Shown: piece after piece, positions 22,684 to 34,205 of the stretch
Numbering within the stretch: position 1 is the first letter of the stretch
Layout: each line of letters begins with the position of its first letter
NCBI GenBank assembly: GCA_026745465.1
Contig: JACYXH010000842.1
Coordinates: 18,419 to 82,418 of the forward strand
DNA from: Lota lota
Taxonomy: Eukaryota > Chordata > Actinopteri > Gadiformes > Lotidae
DNA length: 64,000 bases
Direction of reading: 5' to 3'
Notes under the pieces: generated by a model
What the model saw: the letters and a program-made list of their open reading frames with translations, nothing else
The model's database searches: none
What the model was told of the DNA's origin: nothing
Program-made: the position numbers and the translations under genes

Positions 22684-22826
22684 TCTATATACAGACCCTT
22701 CTCTCATGTTCGGGAGACGGAAGTTCATTTAAACCAAACCTAAGAAACGCCACGTGTCGGTCCTTCTCACGCTCCGGAGACAAAGAAGCCTTTTTAAAGG
22801 GAATATTCAGACGGAAACATTAGAAG
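22684..22826 (+). promoter_or_regulatory. predicted TRIM promoter and non-coding first exon
   Basis: CTATATACAG near 22684 is a TATA-like box. About 140 bp downstream, AGAAG is followed by a strong donor GTGAGT at 22827. The coding exon begins after an acceptor at 23551-23553. I infer a 5' UTR exon of roughly 110 bp and an intron of 22827-23553. The Gypsy-2 3' LTR ends only about 85 bp upstream of the TATA box. Confidence 0.5.
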
Positions 22827-23555
22827 GTGAGTCCAACATGTTGAGCCATAATCCTCGTTGAAGCCGTCCTGTCTGCAGGGCGCCATGTTGTACTGTAGCG
22901 TGCTGTACTCCTGCGCTCCGTATCAACACACGTGGCTATGGACTTACTCTGTTTCCAAACTACTCTTTTAGTCTTTGAACCACTTTGCAATGCGGAATCG
23001 GTGATTTAAAAGAGATCACCGAGCTAACGTATGTGTCCTCATGGAAAAACTTGCTAAGACTTTGTGGATGCGCAGCGAAACAAGCCTTTAAATCCACTTG
23101 TTGTGTCGCCTCGTCGGGTTATACCAACACATCCTTGGTGGGTGACGTGCTGTTTGGAGCGCAGCTCTGGATGTGTTGGTTGAATCCGACGTGGCGGGAC
23201 AACAATGGAATTGGAACGTTGGTTTCACTGCTATTCAAGTATCGAGCTTCATGAGGAGGACGCATGCGCAGCTATTACAGTATCAGTCTTCATGAGGAGG
23301 ACGCATGCGTGAGGGCAGCGGGCTCTTTCGTCCGCGTTGGTAGCGGTGTGAGAGTCCATAGCGACGTGTGTGTTCATAGGAGCAGGAGGCACATGTTGGG
23401 ATTGATGTTGTACCGACCTGTTGGATGTACTAATGTACTAATAACGCATGTATGAATATAGATGCATTATAACTAGTTATAAACTGTTATTTTACCATTA
23501 GAAAATGAATGTCTTTGTTTTTAACATAATCTTTTTTAAATAATCTCTTCTAGGA

Positions 23556-24618
23556 ATGGCGTCCAACACTTCCTGGTCTGAAGAGGACTTTTCATGTTCC
23601 ATCTGTCTGGATGTGTTCAACAGCCCAGTTTCCACTCCATGTGGACACAACTTCTGTAGAACCTGTATCACAACGTTCTGGGATGGTAGAGTCCAGTACA
23701 AATGTCCTGTTTGCAACCAGCTGTTCCACACAAGACCTGATTTACGGGTCAATACCTTCATATCAGGGATGGTTGATCGGTTTAGAAGAAAAACTGTAAA
23801 AGTAAAAGTGCAGCCATCGATTGAACCAAGAGAAGTTCCATTTTGTGATGTCTGTACTGGGACCCAGTTGAAGGCTGTGAAGTCCTGCCTAGTGTGTTTT
23901 ACCTCTTACTGCCAAACCCACCTGGAGCCACATCAGAGAGTCGCACGCCTGAAGAAACATCGGCTGGTCGAGGCTATGGACCGTCTGGAAGACAGGATGT
24001 GTAAGAAACACGACCGACTTCTGGAGCTCTTCTGCCAGACTGAACAGGTGTGTTTGTGTCTGTACTGCACAGTGACGGACCACAAGTCCCATCCTGTTGT
24101 ACCTCTAAAGGAGGAATTTGAAGTGAAGACGGCCCAGCTGGGGAAGAAAGTTCATCATATGATCCAGGAGAGACAACGAAAGATACAGGATATTAAAGAC
24201 ACAGTAGATTGCAGCAAAGCAGACGCAGACAGAGAGATAGCTGATGGTGTGCAAGTCCTCACTGCTCTGAAGCGCTCGATTGAAAAGTGCCAGGATGATC
24301 TCAACCAAACGGTTAAAGAGAAACTGAAATCCACACAGAGAGAAGCTGAAGACCTCATCAAAGAGCTGGAGCAGGAAATAAAAAATCTGACCAATAGAAT
24401 CTCAGAGGTGAAGCAGCTCTCACACACTGAAGATCACCTCCACTTCCTCCAGACCTTCAGATCCCTGAAGAATCCTCCACCCACCAGGGACTGGACAACG
24501 GTGGAGGTCCGGCCTCTGTCATATGTAGGGACCTTGATGAGATCCCTGATTCAGCTGAAGAAGACACTGAACATTGAGATGAAGAAGGTGCCTGACCTGA
24601 GATCAGCTTTAAAGAAGT
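23556..24618 (+). CDS. TRIM E3 ubiquitin ligase, bloodthirsty/TRIM39-like: RING, B-box and coiled-coil exon
   Basis: The exon codes for 354 residues plus one base. A RING finger occupies residues about 15-57 (CSICLDVF, CGHNFCRTCI, CPVC). A first zinc-binding region near residues 90-120 (CDVCTGTQLKAVKSCLVC) is followed by a B-box 2 (MCKKHDRLLELFCQTEQVCLCLYC, H later) and a long coiled coil to about residue 330. The family are cytosolic ubiquitin ligases, many of them antiviral effectors or regulators in fish. The start follows an AG acceptor at 23551-23553. The donor GTAAGT at 24619 splits a Tyr codon, and the next exon restores it. No introns interrupt the RING to coiled-coil region. Confidence 0.92.
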
Positions 24619-24777
24619 GTAAGTGTCTGTTTAGTTTAGGGCTGTCAAATGTACATTCAATATTCCAATATTAACAAACATAATATATTCTAATATAAAA
24701 GTTAAATAGCTGAAACTGTACTAGTGATGATGATGAAGAGTGGTTCAGCAGCTAATCATGTCTTGTTCTCCCAGCAG

Positions 24778-25327
24778 ATGCCTGTGAACTCACACTGGAC
24801 CCAAACACAGCCCACAGACATCTCTCTCTGTCTGAGGACAACAGAAAGGTGACGCTGGTTGGAGAGGACCAGTCGTATCCTGATCACCCAGAGAGATTTG
24901 ACTACTGGGACCAGGTGTTCTGTAGAGAGGGTCTGACTGGCCACTGTTACTGGGAGGTAGAGTGGGAAGGAGGTGTTAATATAGGAGTGACATACAGAGG
25001 AATCACAAGGAGAGGAGGGGGTGCTGACAGCATGCTTGGATGGAACAACAAGTCCTGGAGTCTTAATTGTCATGATGGTGGTTACTCTGCCTGGTACAAC
25101 GGTAGTAGAACAGACATACGTCTCCCCCCCCTGGCTCTAACAGAGTAGGAGTGTATCTGGACCGGCCTGCTGGCACTCTGTCCTTCTACAGAGTGTCCCC
25201 AGATGTAGGATGGTCCTCAGACACACTGACACACATCCACACCTTCCAGTCCACCTTCACCCAGGAGGACCTCCTCCCTGGGTTTAGGTTATGGGGTGGT
25301 GCCTCAGTGTCTCTGTGTCGGTTGTAG
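24778..25327 (+). CDS. TRIM PRY-SPRY (B30.2) exon with 1-bp deletion
   Basis: Acceptor ...CCCAGCAG, then the PRY start (ACELTLDPNTAHRHLSLSED) and SPRY (CYWEVEWEGGVNIGVTYRG). The exon is 550 bp; the homologous exon of NLR-A (31290-31840) is 551 bp and intact. One base is missing in the C run near 25131, so the spliced frame stops at 25148 (product of 477 residues). The last ~60 residues of SPRY are present in DNA only in the other frame, to the TAG at 25325. B30.2 is the ligand-recognition domain, so binding may be lost. A sequencing error in the homopolymer is the alternative. Confidence 0.85.
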
Positions 25328-25365
25328 TCACACACAGTAAACAAACACACAGTGTTGGAGTAATA

Positions 25366-25509
<144 letters not shown>

Positions 25510-25789
25510 CCAGTTTATTACTACTACTTTCTATTCAGTGTATTAACGTTGGCTGATACATGTAGTGGCTTCTTCCTCCATATGCTCGCGGCTAACGCTC
25601 TCAACAGGCTTATAGTACGTGGCGTCTAGTATTCTAGTATTCAGTGGGGAAGTGCAGCAATACCGTCATTCAGGAGAGAATATATGCAGAGGTTATATTT
25701 ACTGTTTCATTTACTTCAGTAACTTTTTGAATAGATTACATGTAAGAGTAGTTTTAATGTAACATATTTTCACTTTTACTCAAGTATAT

Positions 25790-26209
25790 TTGAGAGAGAT
25801 TGTGGCTGTATTTGTCTTCATTCATTATTATTATTATAATTTTTTATTCGTTTTGTATTCGTTATTTTTTATTATTATTCGTTATTTTGTAAAGATGTAA
25901 TGTGTTTTGTTGTTTTATTTGAAGGGATACATGCTATTCTATATGTTGCTAATGTATATTGGACAAGCATATACAATGTAATATTTGTTCATTTACATTC
26001 ATCTTGCTCTGCTTATTACAACAATAAATCATTTGGTTTGAAGTAAGTCAGTACTTGAGTAATCTTTTCACTAGATACTTTCTTACTTTTCCTTAAGTCA
26101 TTATCTGGTGACTACTTTTACTTCTACTTGAGTTATTGTTATTTTAAATATATACTTGTTATATATAAAAGTAGGCTGTTATAAATAGGAGGTTATTGAC
26201 AGTGCTCAT
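25790..26209 (+). repeat. dispersed repeat, left arm of a 400-bp inverted pair
   Basis: It runs from TTTGTCTTCATTCAT to AGGAGGTTATTGACAGTGCTCA. The reverse complement, diverged by substitutions and small indels, is at 28487-28880. The arms contain ACTTTTACTTCTACTTGAG and related blocks common in fish dispersed repeats. No transposase is present. Confidence 0.8.
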
Positions 26210-26229
26210 TATTCTATATAATTATATTA

Positions 26230-26840
26230 TTAGGTATTCACAGTGTATCTGTGGATACCTATTGTTATTGTCACGGTTGGGTATTATTCTTGTCTTATAT
26301 CTCCACGATGCACAGCTCAAAAGTTGTCAGATTTTAGGAAATTTATAGATACCCGTGGTAAGCAGGTCTCGAAAAAGTCTGCCGGTGAATTGTGCATAGG
26401 TGGCGCTATAACATCAATTAAACAATCAGTCCGTCCGCCCCTATGGATGAACATTTCTGAAACTTAGTGTACATGCCTTATTTCACTTGCTGATTTTCCT
26501 CTTGGGACCATAAAGTCCGTCATGATAGATTTTGCTGTACAGTGAACATTTAATGAGACCTTCAAAAATGATCTTCTACAGAACCAGAGCTTTTAATGAC
26601 AAACGGATTTCAGATTCATGATCTGTGGGCTTGTCTGAGCTTAAATCTTTCATTGATCTTTGATTGGGTATAAAAAGGCAGAATTATGGCAAATTCAAAA
26701 TTATTCAAGATTATCATTATACCAGCCATTAGTCAGCTTCAGAAGGGAGCAGGAACTTGAAATCTGGCATGCACATAGAGGACAGCTTCCTTCACATCTG
26801 AGAGTCAATATCCCATTCCATGACGTTATTGCTCTTAAGC
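26230..26840 (+). repeat. dispersed repeat related to 42.18-42.65 kb
   Basis: Blocks such as TAAGCAGGTCT...AAAAAGT, GGCGCTATA/GGGGGCGCCATA, AGATTTTGCTGTAC and AGGAACTTGAAATCTGGC recur in NLR-A upstream DNA (42290-42640), diverged and partly reordered. Family not identified; no coding sequence. Confidence 0.5.
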
Positions 26841-26904
26841 GTAATTCACCAATTCTCTAGCAGGTGACAAAATATCACACATAAACGGCATCTACTATGA
26901 AACT

Positions 26905-27050
26905 ACTGTGTCTGTGTTTGTGTGTGTGTGTGTCTCTATGTCTTTGTGTGTGTGTGTGTGTGTCTATGTCTTTGAGTGTGTGTGTGTCTCTTTGTCTTTG
27001 TGTGTGTGTGTGTGTGTGTGTGTCTTTTTCTGTGTGTGTGTGTCTCTACC
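26905..27050. repeat. (GT)n/(GTCTTT) microsatellite
   Basis: Interrupted GT runs with TCTATGTCTTTG inserts. Reading frames here are repeat products. Confidence 0.92.
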
Positions 27051-27121
27051 TGGTTCCTTGTTATTTGAATTTTATTTTGCCAAAATATAGTGTGATTTGA
27101 ACCCGTTAATACTTATGTCCA

Positions 27122-27245
27122 TGTAGTGTAGTAGTAATGCTGCTGTTTCACGGATGTAGGGTTCCCGGTTCGAGTCCGACGCTGACCGTGCATTTTTTTG
27201 AGACGTGGCACAAACACGGGGTCGCCAGTTCGAGTCCGACCTCGA
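27122..27245 (+). mobile_element. tRNA-like SINE fragment with two B boxes
   Basis: GTAGTGTAGTAGTAATGC resembles an A box. GGTTCGAGTCC at 27167-27177 is a B box, followed by a second, AGTTCGAGTCC, at 27227-27237. Each is followed by GAC(G/C)(C/T)(T/C)GACCGTGC, so the tRNA-like 3' half is duplicated. I do not call a functional tRNA: no acceptor stem can be formed by eye. Confidence 0.5.
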
Positions 27246-27690
27246 CCGTGCGTTTTGCTCGACGTGGCTCGAAAAGGGCGGCCGTTGGGAAAGGCGGTGC
27301 GTGGGCTGTGAATACCTTGTGTGACTGCTTGCAGTCCTAGTCTACAATTCTTATCATTACCAATACAAACCCTGATCTTGTTCCATCTTAGTATGTCTTC
27401 TATGATCTTAAACTTAGTAACCTATGCTCTTTAGTCAACCTTACTAGAATAATCACATAATGCAGAAAGAAACCCGTTCCACGCTGCTCTGAACTCCGGT
27501 CCGGTTCTTTCCGGGATGTCTACGGGCCCTTTCGGAGGCCCCGTGACGTCACAACTTCAGCTCCATCTGGGGAGCGGTTATTGTTGGGGTCCGAGAAGGT
27601 TCATGAAGCTTCTCGGACCCTTGTAGGATAAGGCCACGGTGTGTGGTGCGTTTCATATGTCTTTATAATCTAATACTATATATCACTATA

Positions 27691-27957
27691 TAAGCCTAAT
27701 TATAAAGGGTAATGAAGGTTTAATAGAAGAGTTCTCAACAGCTTTATTCTTTATTATTCATTGGTTCCTATAACTATATAAGCCTAATTATAAAGGGTAA
27801 TGAAGGTTTAATAGAAGAGTTCTCAACAGCTTTATTCTTTATTATTCGTTGGTTCCTATAACTATATAAGCCTAATTATAAAGGGTAATGAAGGTTTAAT
27901 AGAAGAGTTCTCAACAGCTTTATTCTTTATTATTCGTTGGTTCCTATAACTATATAA
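27691..27957. repeat. 88-bp tandem repeat, three copies
   Basis: The unit begins TAAGCCTAATTATAAAGGGT; starts are at 27691, 27779 and 27867, with a fourth start at 27955. Confidence 0.93.
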
Positions 27958-28039
27958 GCCTACATCCATGACTACTGCTCTCCATGCAGAGACTGACTGA
28001 CTGACTGACCCCGCCCATCCACAAACCAATTGAACCAGT

Positions 28040-28065
28040 GGGCGGGGCTACACATAGCCCCGCCC
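28040..28065. promoter_or_regulatory. palindromic GC-box pair
   Basis: GGGCGGGGCTA, 4-bp loop CACA, then TAGCCCCGCCC: perfect 11-bp arms, each an Sp1/KLF-type GC box facing the other. CCAATTG and ATTGAACC lie just upstream, and 27.96-28.48 kb is GC- and CpG-richer than its surroundings. No transcript can be assigned, so a promoter is inferred, not shown. Confidence 0.4.
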
Positions 28066-28486
28066 GCGCGCGAGCCACGTCTAGTGGGAGGGAACGCCTC
28101 TTCGTAAAGTCCCACAAGCAGCAAGGGCGGCTTATTGTCAACGTGTGATCTGTGTCGATGTGAAGGAAACCGCTGCAGCTTATTGGCCTTAGTGACAAGG
28201 GCGTGTTGTCACCACATCGCTGTTTGGAATGGACGTCTGGGACTACTGCTCTCCGTGCTCTCACACATGCCCGGCCACGTTGTGGGAATCATGGGAAACT
28301 TGTTTTCCAGCCAATCACGTCATTTCACCCGCGTTGTACTCGTGAACCAATGTGCGCGGAAGGGGAACACGGGATGGGTTTGAAACCCGACACAAGCTGT
28401 ACAACCGTCTCCTCCGTTTGGCTCGAGCCAGAGACCGTCCCACCTGTCACTCACTGGATCCTGTGGTCCAATCAAACGACCCCACG

Positions 28487-28880
28487 GTGAGCACTGTCAA
28501 CAACCTCCTATTTATAACAGCCTACTTTTATATTTAACAAGTATATATTTAAAGTAATAATAACTCAAGTAGAAGTAAAAGTATTCATCAGATAATAGCT
28601 TGAGGAAGAGTAAGAAAGTATGTAGTGGAAAGATTACTGTACTGAGTACAGTACTGAGTTACTTCAAACCAAATGATTTATTGTTGTAATAAGCAGAGCA
28701 AGATGACCGTAAATAGACATTATAGACATATTACATTGTATATGCTTGTCTAATAGACATTAACAACATATGAAATAGCATGTATCCCTTCAAATAAAAC
28801 AACACACAATAACATATTAAACGTTTACAAAATAACATGAATGAAGACAAATACAAACACAAGAAAGCTCTCTCTCTCGC
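28487..28880 (-). repeat. dispersed repeat, right arm of the inverted pair
   Basis: Reverse complement of 25790-26209. It ends at a (CT)n/(GT)n microsatellite. Confidence 0.8.
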
Positions 28881-28902
28881 TCTCTCTCTGTCTGTGTGTT
28901 TG

Positions 28903-28903
<1 letters not shown>

Positions 28904-28953
<50 letters not shown>
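28904..28953. repeat. (GT)n microsatellite
   Basis: About 24 GT units next to a short CT-rich tract. 29.0-29.3 kb after it shows no gene. Confidence 0.93.
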
Positions 28954-28956
<3 letters not shown>

Positions 28957-29327
28957 GATTTGCACCGTTTGAAGAAGTAGATAACCCCTTTGGGGGTAAA
29001 ATTGGATCTTACATAAACACACACACACACGTGCGCAGATCATCATTGTGTGTTACTGATCAGAAGAATACAGCCCTCCCTCCCTCATATGAGACCATGC
29101 CAGTCCTGTAACTACAAACACCAGCAGCACTATAATGACCATCATCTTTATTCAAATATGAGATTAGTTGGCACACAAAGACCAACGATAACAACCAAAG
29201 TCCACCATGTAGTCTGCTTCACTGCCATAGGCAGAGAGAAAATATGAATCAAAAGAACAAAACATGAGCTGTGAAGCTGCTCAACAGTTGGGGTTGGAGC
29301 CAACCACTCGACCACAAGGGCCCTCGG

Positions 29328-29329
29328 GG

Positions 29330-29360
<31 letters not shown>

Positions 29361-29478
29361 TTGTGCATGCGTGCGAGTGTGTGCATGCATGCGTGCATGT
29401 GTGTGCGTGCGTGTGTGTGCGTGTGTGTGCACGCGTGTTTGTGTGTGTGTTTGTGTGTGTGTGTGTGTTTGTGCGTGC

Positions 29479-29522
<44 letters not shown>
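29328..29522. repeat. (GT)n microsatellite with GCAT/GCGT variants
   Basis: Interrupted GT array rich in TGCATGCG and GTGCGTGC. Frames on both strands are repeat products. Confidence 0.94.
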
Positions 29523-29524
<2 letters not shown>

Positions 29525-31191
29525 TAGGAGGAAGTTGGCGGAAGGGGTTTAATATGAATGTTGAACAGGTTGAGAGGATCTAGCACATCTGGGGAACGTG
29601 ATTAACTGTTCTTAGGAACATGCAACACTGGCGAACGGAGGAAGGATTAAAGGGCTGTGTCAGACAGAAAAGAAGTCCTTATATTAGAGCATGTCCAACA
29701 TCCATACCTTCAGATTGGTGCCACAGCAGTGAGGGCCGCTATCGCCAATATGGGTTGGACCATCTGTGAGGCAGCGGGGGTGTCAGACAGACAAGGCAAC
29801 CAAAAGTGAAAGTGTCTGGATTCTGTCCAAACCTCCACACCCCCTCCTCTGAGCTGATGAACTATTCATCTTGTCTGTTGTTTCTTTCAGTTCAAAGTTG
29901 TCTTTTATAGAAGTAAAGGGGGGGACGGTTAGATTAATCTGTAAATCTTTAATCTTATGTTGGCATACTGTATGTGTGTCGGCTTATGAAAGGTCTCCAA
30001 AAACAAAGCAACGTGGGAAAAACCAACAGGGAATGTAGAGCATCATGTGCTGTTCTGGCCAGAGTACGCGGTCAGTTTACCCAAAATCCCAAATATCCTC
30101 CCACTTTTTACCAAAACAACCAGGTGGTTTCTATGGGATTTCTTTGAAAAACGGCCTCATATCTTAATATTTAGTCTTTTATCAGACGCAGTGATCCAAA
30201 GCTACGTAGTGAATAGATACACATATGCGTTGAAAGTATGATGCTAAGGGTGCTGCAGCACCCCCTGTTGGCTGAGAGGGAAATAATGTTGGAAATAATA
30301 ATGTAATTTTTAAATTATTTCTGATTTATATATATTCTTCTTAAGGCCCTTGTGTTAGCATTATTTAGTATTAAAACTAAAATAATTATTGGCTGAATAC
30401 ACGAGAACATTCAGTTGAATCCACTGTTTATTACCATGATGTTTCATTAACAAATGCAACAGAAAAATAGTCCCTTACATGTACACAATAAACACAATAA
30501 CTAAAATAATAGAAGCAGCAGACATTACAAACTATAAACAGGTGCGCACATATCTTGAATAACTGAACATATTCTGCTGCCGTTTTGTTCCCAACAGAAC
30601 ACAAGGAATCAATATTCAGTTTAAAGTTATTTACAACATGAACATTACCCCATAGACCAGTTGGTCTAATGAATAAAATATAAAATCTGCTTTAAATCAG
30701 GTTCCATGTTAGGATTAGTACAATTAAAACTGATATCAGAGTCTTTAAGAACAAAACTGTTAATGACTGAAAATATAAAAACATTGTAGAATAAAAAAAC
30801 ACGTGATTTACCATCAATAGGTATTTAAATACATTTCAAATAAAAAAAATTATCTTTGTAAAACCTGGTTAGCTAACTCTATGGAAGATCTTATGTCTCT
30901 TCCATTCATGGAATATCAAGATAAACTTTTCAGAAGCCCAATCAAATGTAGCATTTGGAGTTTAGTTAATACATGTTTTAAAATCAACCAAAATACAAAA
31001 GTCTTGAATTTGAGGAAACACTGATACGAGTATCATTCATAGTGACGTCACCTGTTCACCTTCTCTACAGCGTAAACACCGATTCATTCTCCTGACCCAA
31101 TTTACACTGATAACCACATTATACAATAGAGAGAGAGAACCAGACATCAACCTCTCAAACAGAGCAATAGTTCTTAAACCAAACCCAGGGT

Positions 31192-31192
<1 letters not shown>
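29523..31192. other. no gene recognised; probable NLR-A downstream region
   Basis: Complex AT-rich sequence, with no frame over 65 codons of convincing composition. Part of 31.0-31.19 kb may be the 3' UTR of NLR-A, since it follows its stop on the minus strand beyond the GT array. Confidence 0.5.

Positions 31193-31289
<97 letters not shown>
31193..31289. repeat. (GT)n microsatellite abutting the NLR-A stop codon
   Basis: About 97 bp of nearly pure GT. On the minus strand it begins at the base after the B30.2 stop TAG, so an (AC)n tract would open the 3' UTR. Confidence 0.95.
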
Positions 31290-31290
<1 letters not shown>

Positions 31291-31840
31291 TACAACCGAC
31301 ACAGAGACACTGAGGCACCACCCCCTAACCCAAACCCAGGGAGGAGGTCCTCCTTGGGGAAGGTGGACTGGAAGGTGTGGAGGTGTGTCAGTGTGTCTGA
31401 GGACCCTCCTACATCTGGGGACACTCTGTAGAAGGACAGAGTGCCAGCAGGCCGGTCCAGATACACTCCTACTCTGTTAGAGCCAGCGGGGAGGAGACGT
31501 ATGTCTGTTTCTCTACCGTTGTACCGGGCATAGTAACCAACATCATGACAAACAAGACTCCAGGACTTGTTGTTCCCTCCAAGCCTGCTGTCATCACTCC
31601 ATCCTCTCCTTGTGATTCCTCTGTATGTCACTCCTATAACAACACGTCCTTTCCTCTCTACCTCCCAGTAACAGCGGCCAGTCAGAGCCTCTCTACACAA
31701 CACCTGGGGATGGGAGTCAAATCTCTCTGGGTGATCAGGATACGACTGCTCCTCTCTAACCCACGTCACCTTTCTGTTGTCCTCAGACAGAGAGAGTAGT
31801 CTGTTGGCTGTGTTTGGGTCCAGTGTGAGTTCACAGGCAT
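31290..31840 (-). CDS. NLR-A PRY-SPRY (B30.2) exon, intact
   Basis: 551 bp from the acceptor ...CTCCCGTCAG to TAG. PRY (CELTLDPNTANRLLSLSEDN) and SPRY (GRCYWEVERKGRVVIGVTYR, GSNRVGVYLDRPAGTLSFY) are complete. Of the three B30.2 exons in the window, only this one has no frameshift. Confidence 0.92.
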
Positions 31841-32421
31841 CTGACGGGAGAACAAGACATGATTAGCTGCTGAACCATTCTTCATCATCATCATCATCAC
31901 TAGTACTGTTGTCTTGCATACTTCTTATTCCTCTTCTTTTGCACGTGCCATCTACTCTACAAACATTAACATATAAAGACTAAATAATATCCTATGACAG
32001 GTACTATAGTGGACTAGTGTGCTATAGCACTATTTTAAGATAATTTAAGTTAAACTTAAATGTAAATCCCGTGTGTGTGAGTGGCTGTCCCAGTCAAAAC
32101 ATTGAAGCCTTTAATATTTTTTTAACTGAATCTACTCCCGCAATATTTACAACACATACACAACTAATTAGCAATAGTCAATATACTTTAAAGATTGGCT
32201 GGAAATTAACTGTTGGTACCATAGAACTGGTTCATACATACTATACGTAGACATGTACACATACGTACACATACATACCTACACACACATACTAGACATA
32301 AACACACAGAAGCATAGGTATACATACATATAGACAAGTACACATACGTATACACAAGCACATATACATGCTATTTCAATGATATAGCATGTTTGATGAA
32401 TCAAACTAAACAGACACTTAC

Positions 32422-32468
32422 ACTTCTTTAGAGCTGGTTTCAGCCTCCACACTCCACCGTGCTCCACC
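32422..32468 (-). CDS. NLR-A 47-bp linker exon
   Basis: Encodes VEHGGVWRLKPALKK and splits the Tyr codon that opens the PRY. Acceptor C8AG, donor GTAAGTG. NLR-B has the same exon at 62123-62169, and its 3' end matches the end of the TRIM coiled-coil exon. Confidence 0.88.
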
Positions 32469-32645
32469 CTGGGGGGGGAAACAAAGTGAGACCAGCATGT
32501 TGAAACATTCACCTTCATCATCTCATGTCTCATCACTTTCTACACAACATGAGTTCCAGCTGCGTTTTCAAACCACTTCATCTAGCAGCTGGTTGAATCC
32601 TTGTAGGAGACATTGTCCCTGAGTGGTGAGCTGTCCTCTCCATAC

Positions 32646-32819
32646 CTGAGAGTGTCCAGTCTCCAGCGTGGATCCTCCAGTCCAGCAGAGAGCAGCATAA
32701 CTCCTGAGTCTCCTGGGTGATTGTAGCTCAGGTCCAGCTCTCTCAGATGGGAGGGGTTGGAGCTCAGAGCTGAGGCCAGAGAAGCACAGCCTTCCTGTGT
32801 GACCAGGCAGCCAGACAAG
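32646..32819 (-). CDS. NLR-A LRR exon (last)
   Basis: 174 bp, one ribonuclease-inhibitor-type LRR pair (LSGCLVTQEGCASLASAL, LRELDLSYNHPGDSGVMLL). Donor GTATGG. Intact, unlike its NLR-B counterpart. Confidence 0.9.
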
Positions 32820-32922
32820 CTACAAACACACAGGTGTGAATTATAATTTTTCTGGATGTGAATCTGTTCACTGTCCTCTGATATGGAACTTGTGTTGTAA
32901 CTGTTTATTGAGTCAAACTGAC

Positions 32923-33096
32923 CTGAGAGTTTCCAGTGTACAGTGTGGACTCCCCAGTCCAGCAGAGAGCAGCTTCACTCCTGAATCCTGCACATCATTG
33001 TTACTCAGGTCCAGCTCTCTCAGACTAGAGGAGTTGGAGCTGAGAACTGAGGCCAGAGCTTCACAGCATCTCTCTGACAGATGACAGCCATTCAGC
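32923..33096 (-). CDS. NLR-A LRR exon
   Basis: 174 bp, after acceptor TGTGTGAAG and before donor GTCAGT ([39 protein letters not shown]). NLR-B has three such exons before its last; here I find one. Confidence 0.9.
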
Positions 33097-33369
33097 CTTC
33101 ACACAAAATAAACAGACCATGTTAAGAAGTGTGATTAAAATACTTTTCATCTTTTACTTTTAACATAATGAAGGAATTGTGTTCAAATCATTTAATAGAG
33201 ATGTTTTATTAATTTAACTAATATGTACTAGTCAATACATTAGATCCTTATTTTCATTCAATATTGGGAGTAAATTGTATAATATTGAAGTTATTTTGTA
33301 GTGTTAGAAATGATTTTGTATATTAATATTACTTAATTATTTTAAATTAATGTATATTATATATATTAC

Positions 33370-34205
33370 AGGTTAGTAGTACATCTACAGAGATGTTTTG
33401 TATATTATTAGAAGGTATATTCCAATATTATGTATATTGTGTTGAGAGCGAGCAGGAAAACACTTTGCAGCACGAGAGCAAAGACAGCATTTGTGCGCAC
33501 GGGGCGTCAGTTGTGTGCTGCTTCACTTCACGTGCGCGCTAAATGAATCGTTTCTTCCTCGCAGGCTTTATTATTGCTCTCGCGATCAGAGAACTACTGA
33601 GCGCGAGAGCAGTTAGTGTTTACAATAATGATTTGTGTGCACGGATGTGTTAACGTAGTTGTGAGCACACACAGTCATTTTTGCTCGCGACTTTGTCAGT
33701 GATATGCCGCCATAAACGTTGCAGGCCTGTACGGGCTCAGTGTCACAACGCGAGAGACTGTTCGCTCTTAACGCGAGCAAAACAAAGTCCCGGTACCGTT
33801 ATAGGGAGAGGAGACGACGGATGAAGATAGGCTTACTTTTATATTCTGGTACTATGAATATTGTGTTGCGTGTATTACAATACACACAACACTATGTTAT
33901 ATTATAATAGTGTATTATAATACATGTTATGAGTACAAATATGTTTTGTATGTTATTATAACTTTTATATTCTAGTATTATGTATATTGCTTTGTGTATT
34001 GTAATACTTGTTATTAGTGAACCTACAGAGATGATTTGTATGTTACAACTTTAATATTCTAGTATTATGTATATTGTGTTTTGTGTATTGTAATTCATGT
34101 TATTAATGAACCTACAGAGATGTTTTGTATATTATTATAACTTTTATATTATATTATTATGCATATTGTATTGTGTATTGTAATACTTGTTATGAGTGAA
34201 CCTAC
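33370..34205 (-). repeat. NLR-A intronic minisatellite reiterating the NACHT-exon splice donor
   Basis: Starting at the donor of the NACHT exon, segments of about 80-90 bp repeat. Each contains a copy of AAAACATCTCTGTAGGT, that is exon end plus donor, followed by CACT...ACATGTATTACAATACAC. Clear copies end near 34108, 34021 and 33383. Complex G/C-richer DNA at about 33440-33830 interrupts the array and is absent from NLR-B. 33.1-33.37 kb is AT-rich intron. Confidence 0.8.

Noticed and set aside
27122-27195. Functional tRNA gene
   Set aside because: The A and B boxes are recognisable, but no cloverleaf with a paired acceptor stem could be formed by eye and the 3' half is duplicated. SINE-derived is more likely.
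27544-27551. TGACGTCA as a cAMP-response element
   Set aside because: One 8-bp match is expected about once per window of this size and no gene start is next to it.
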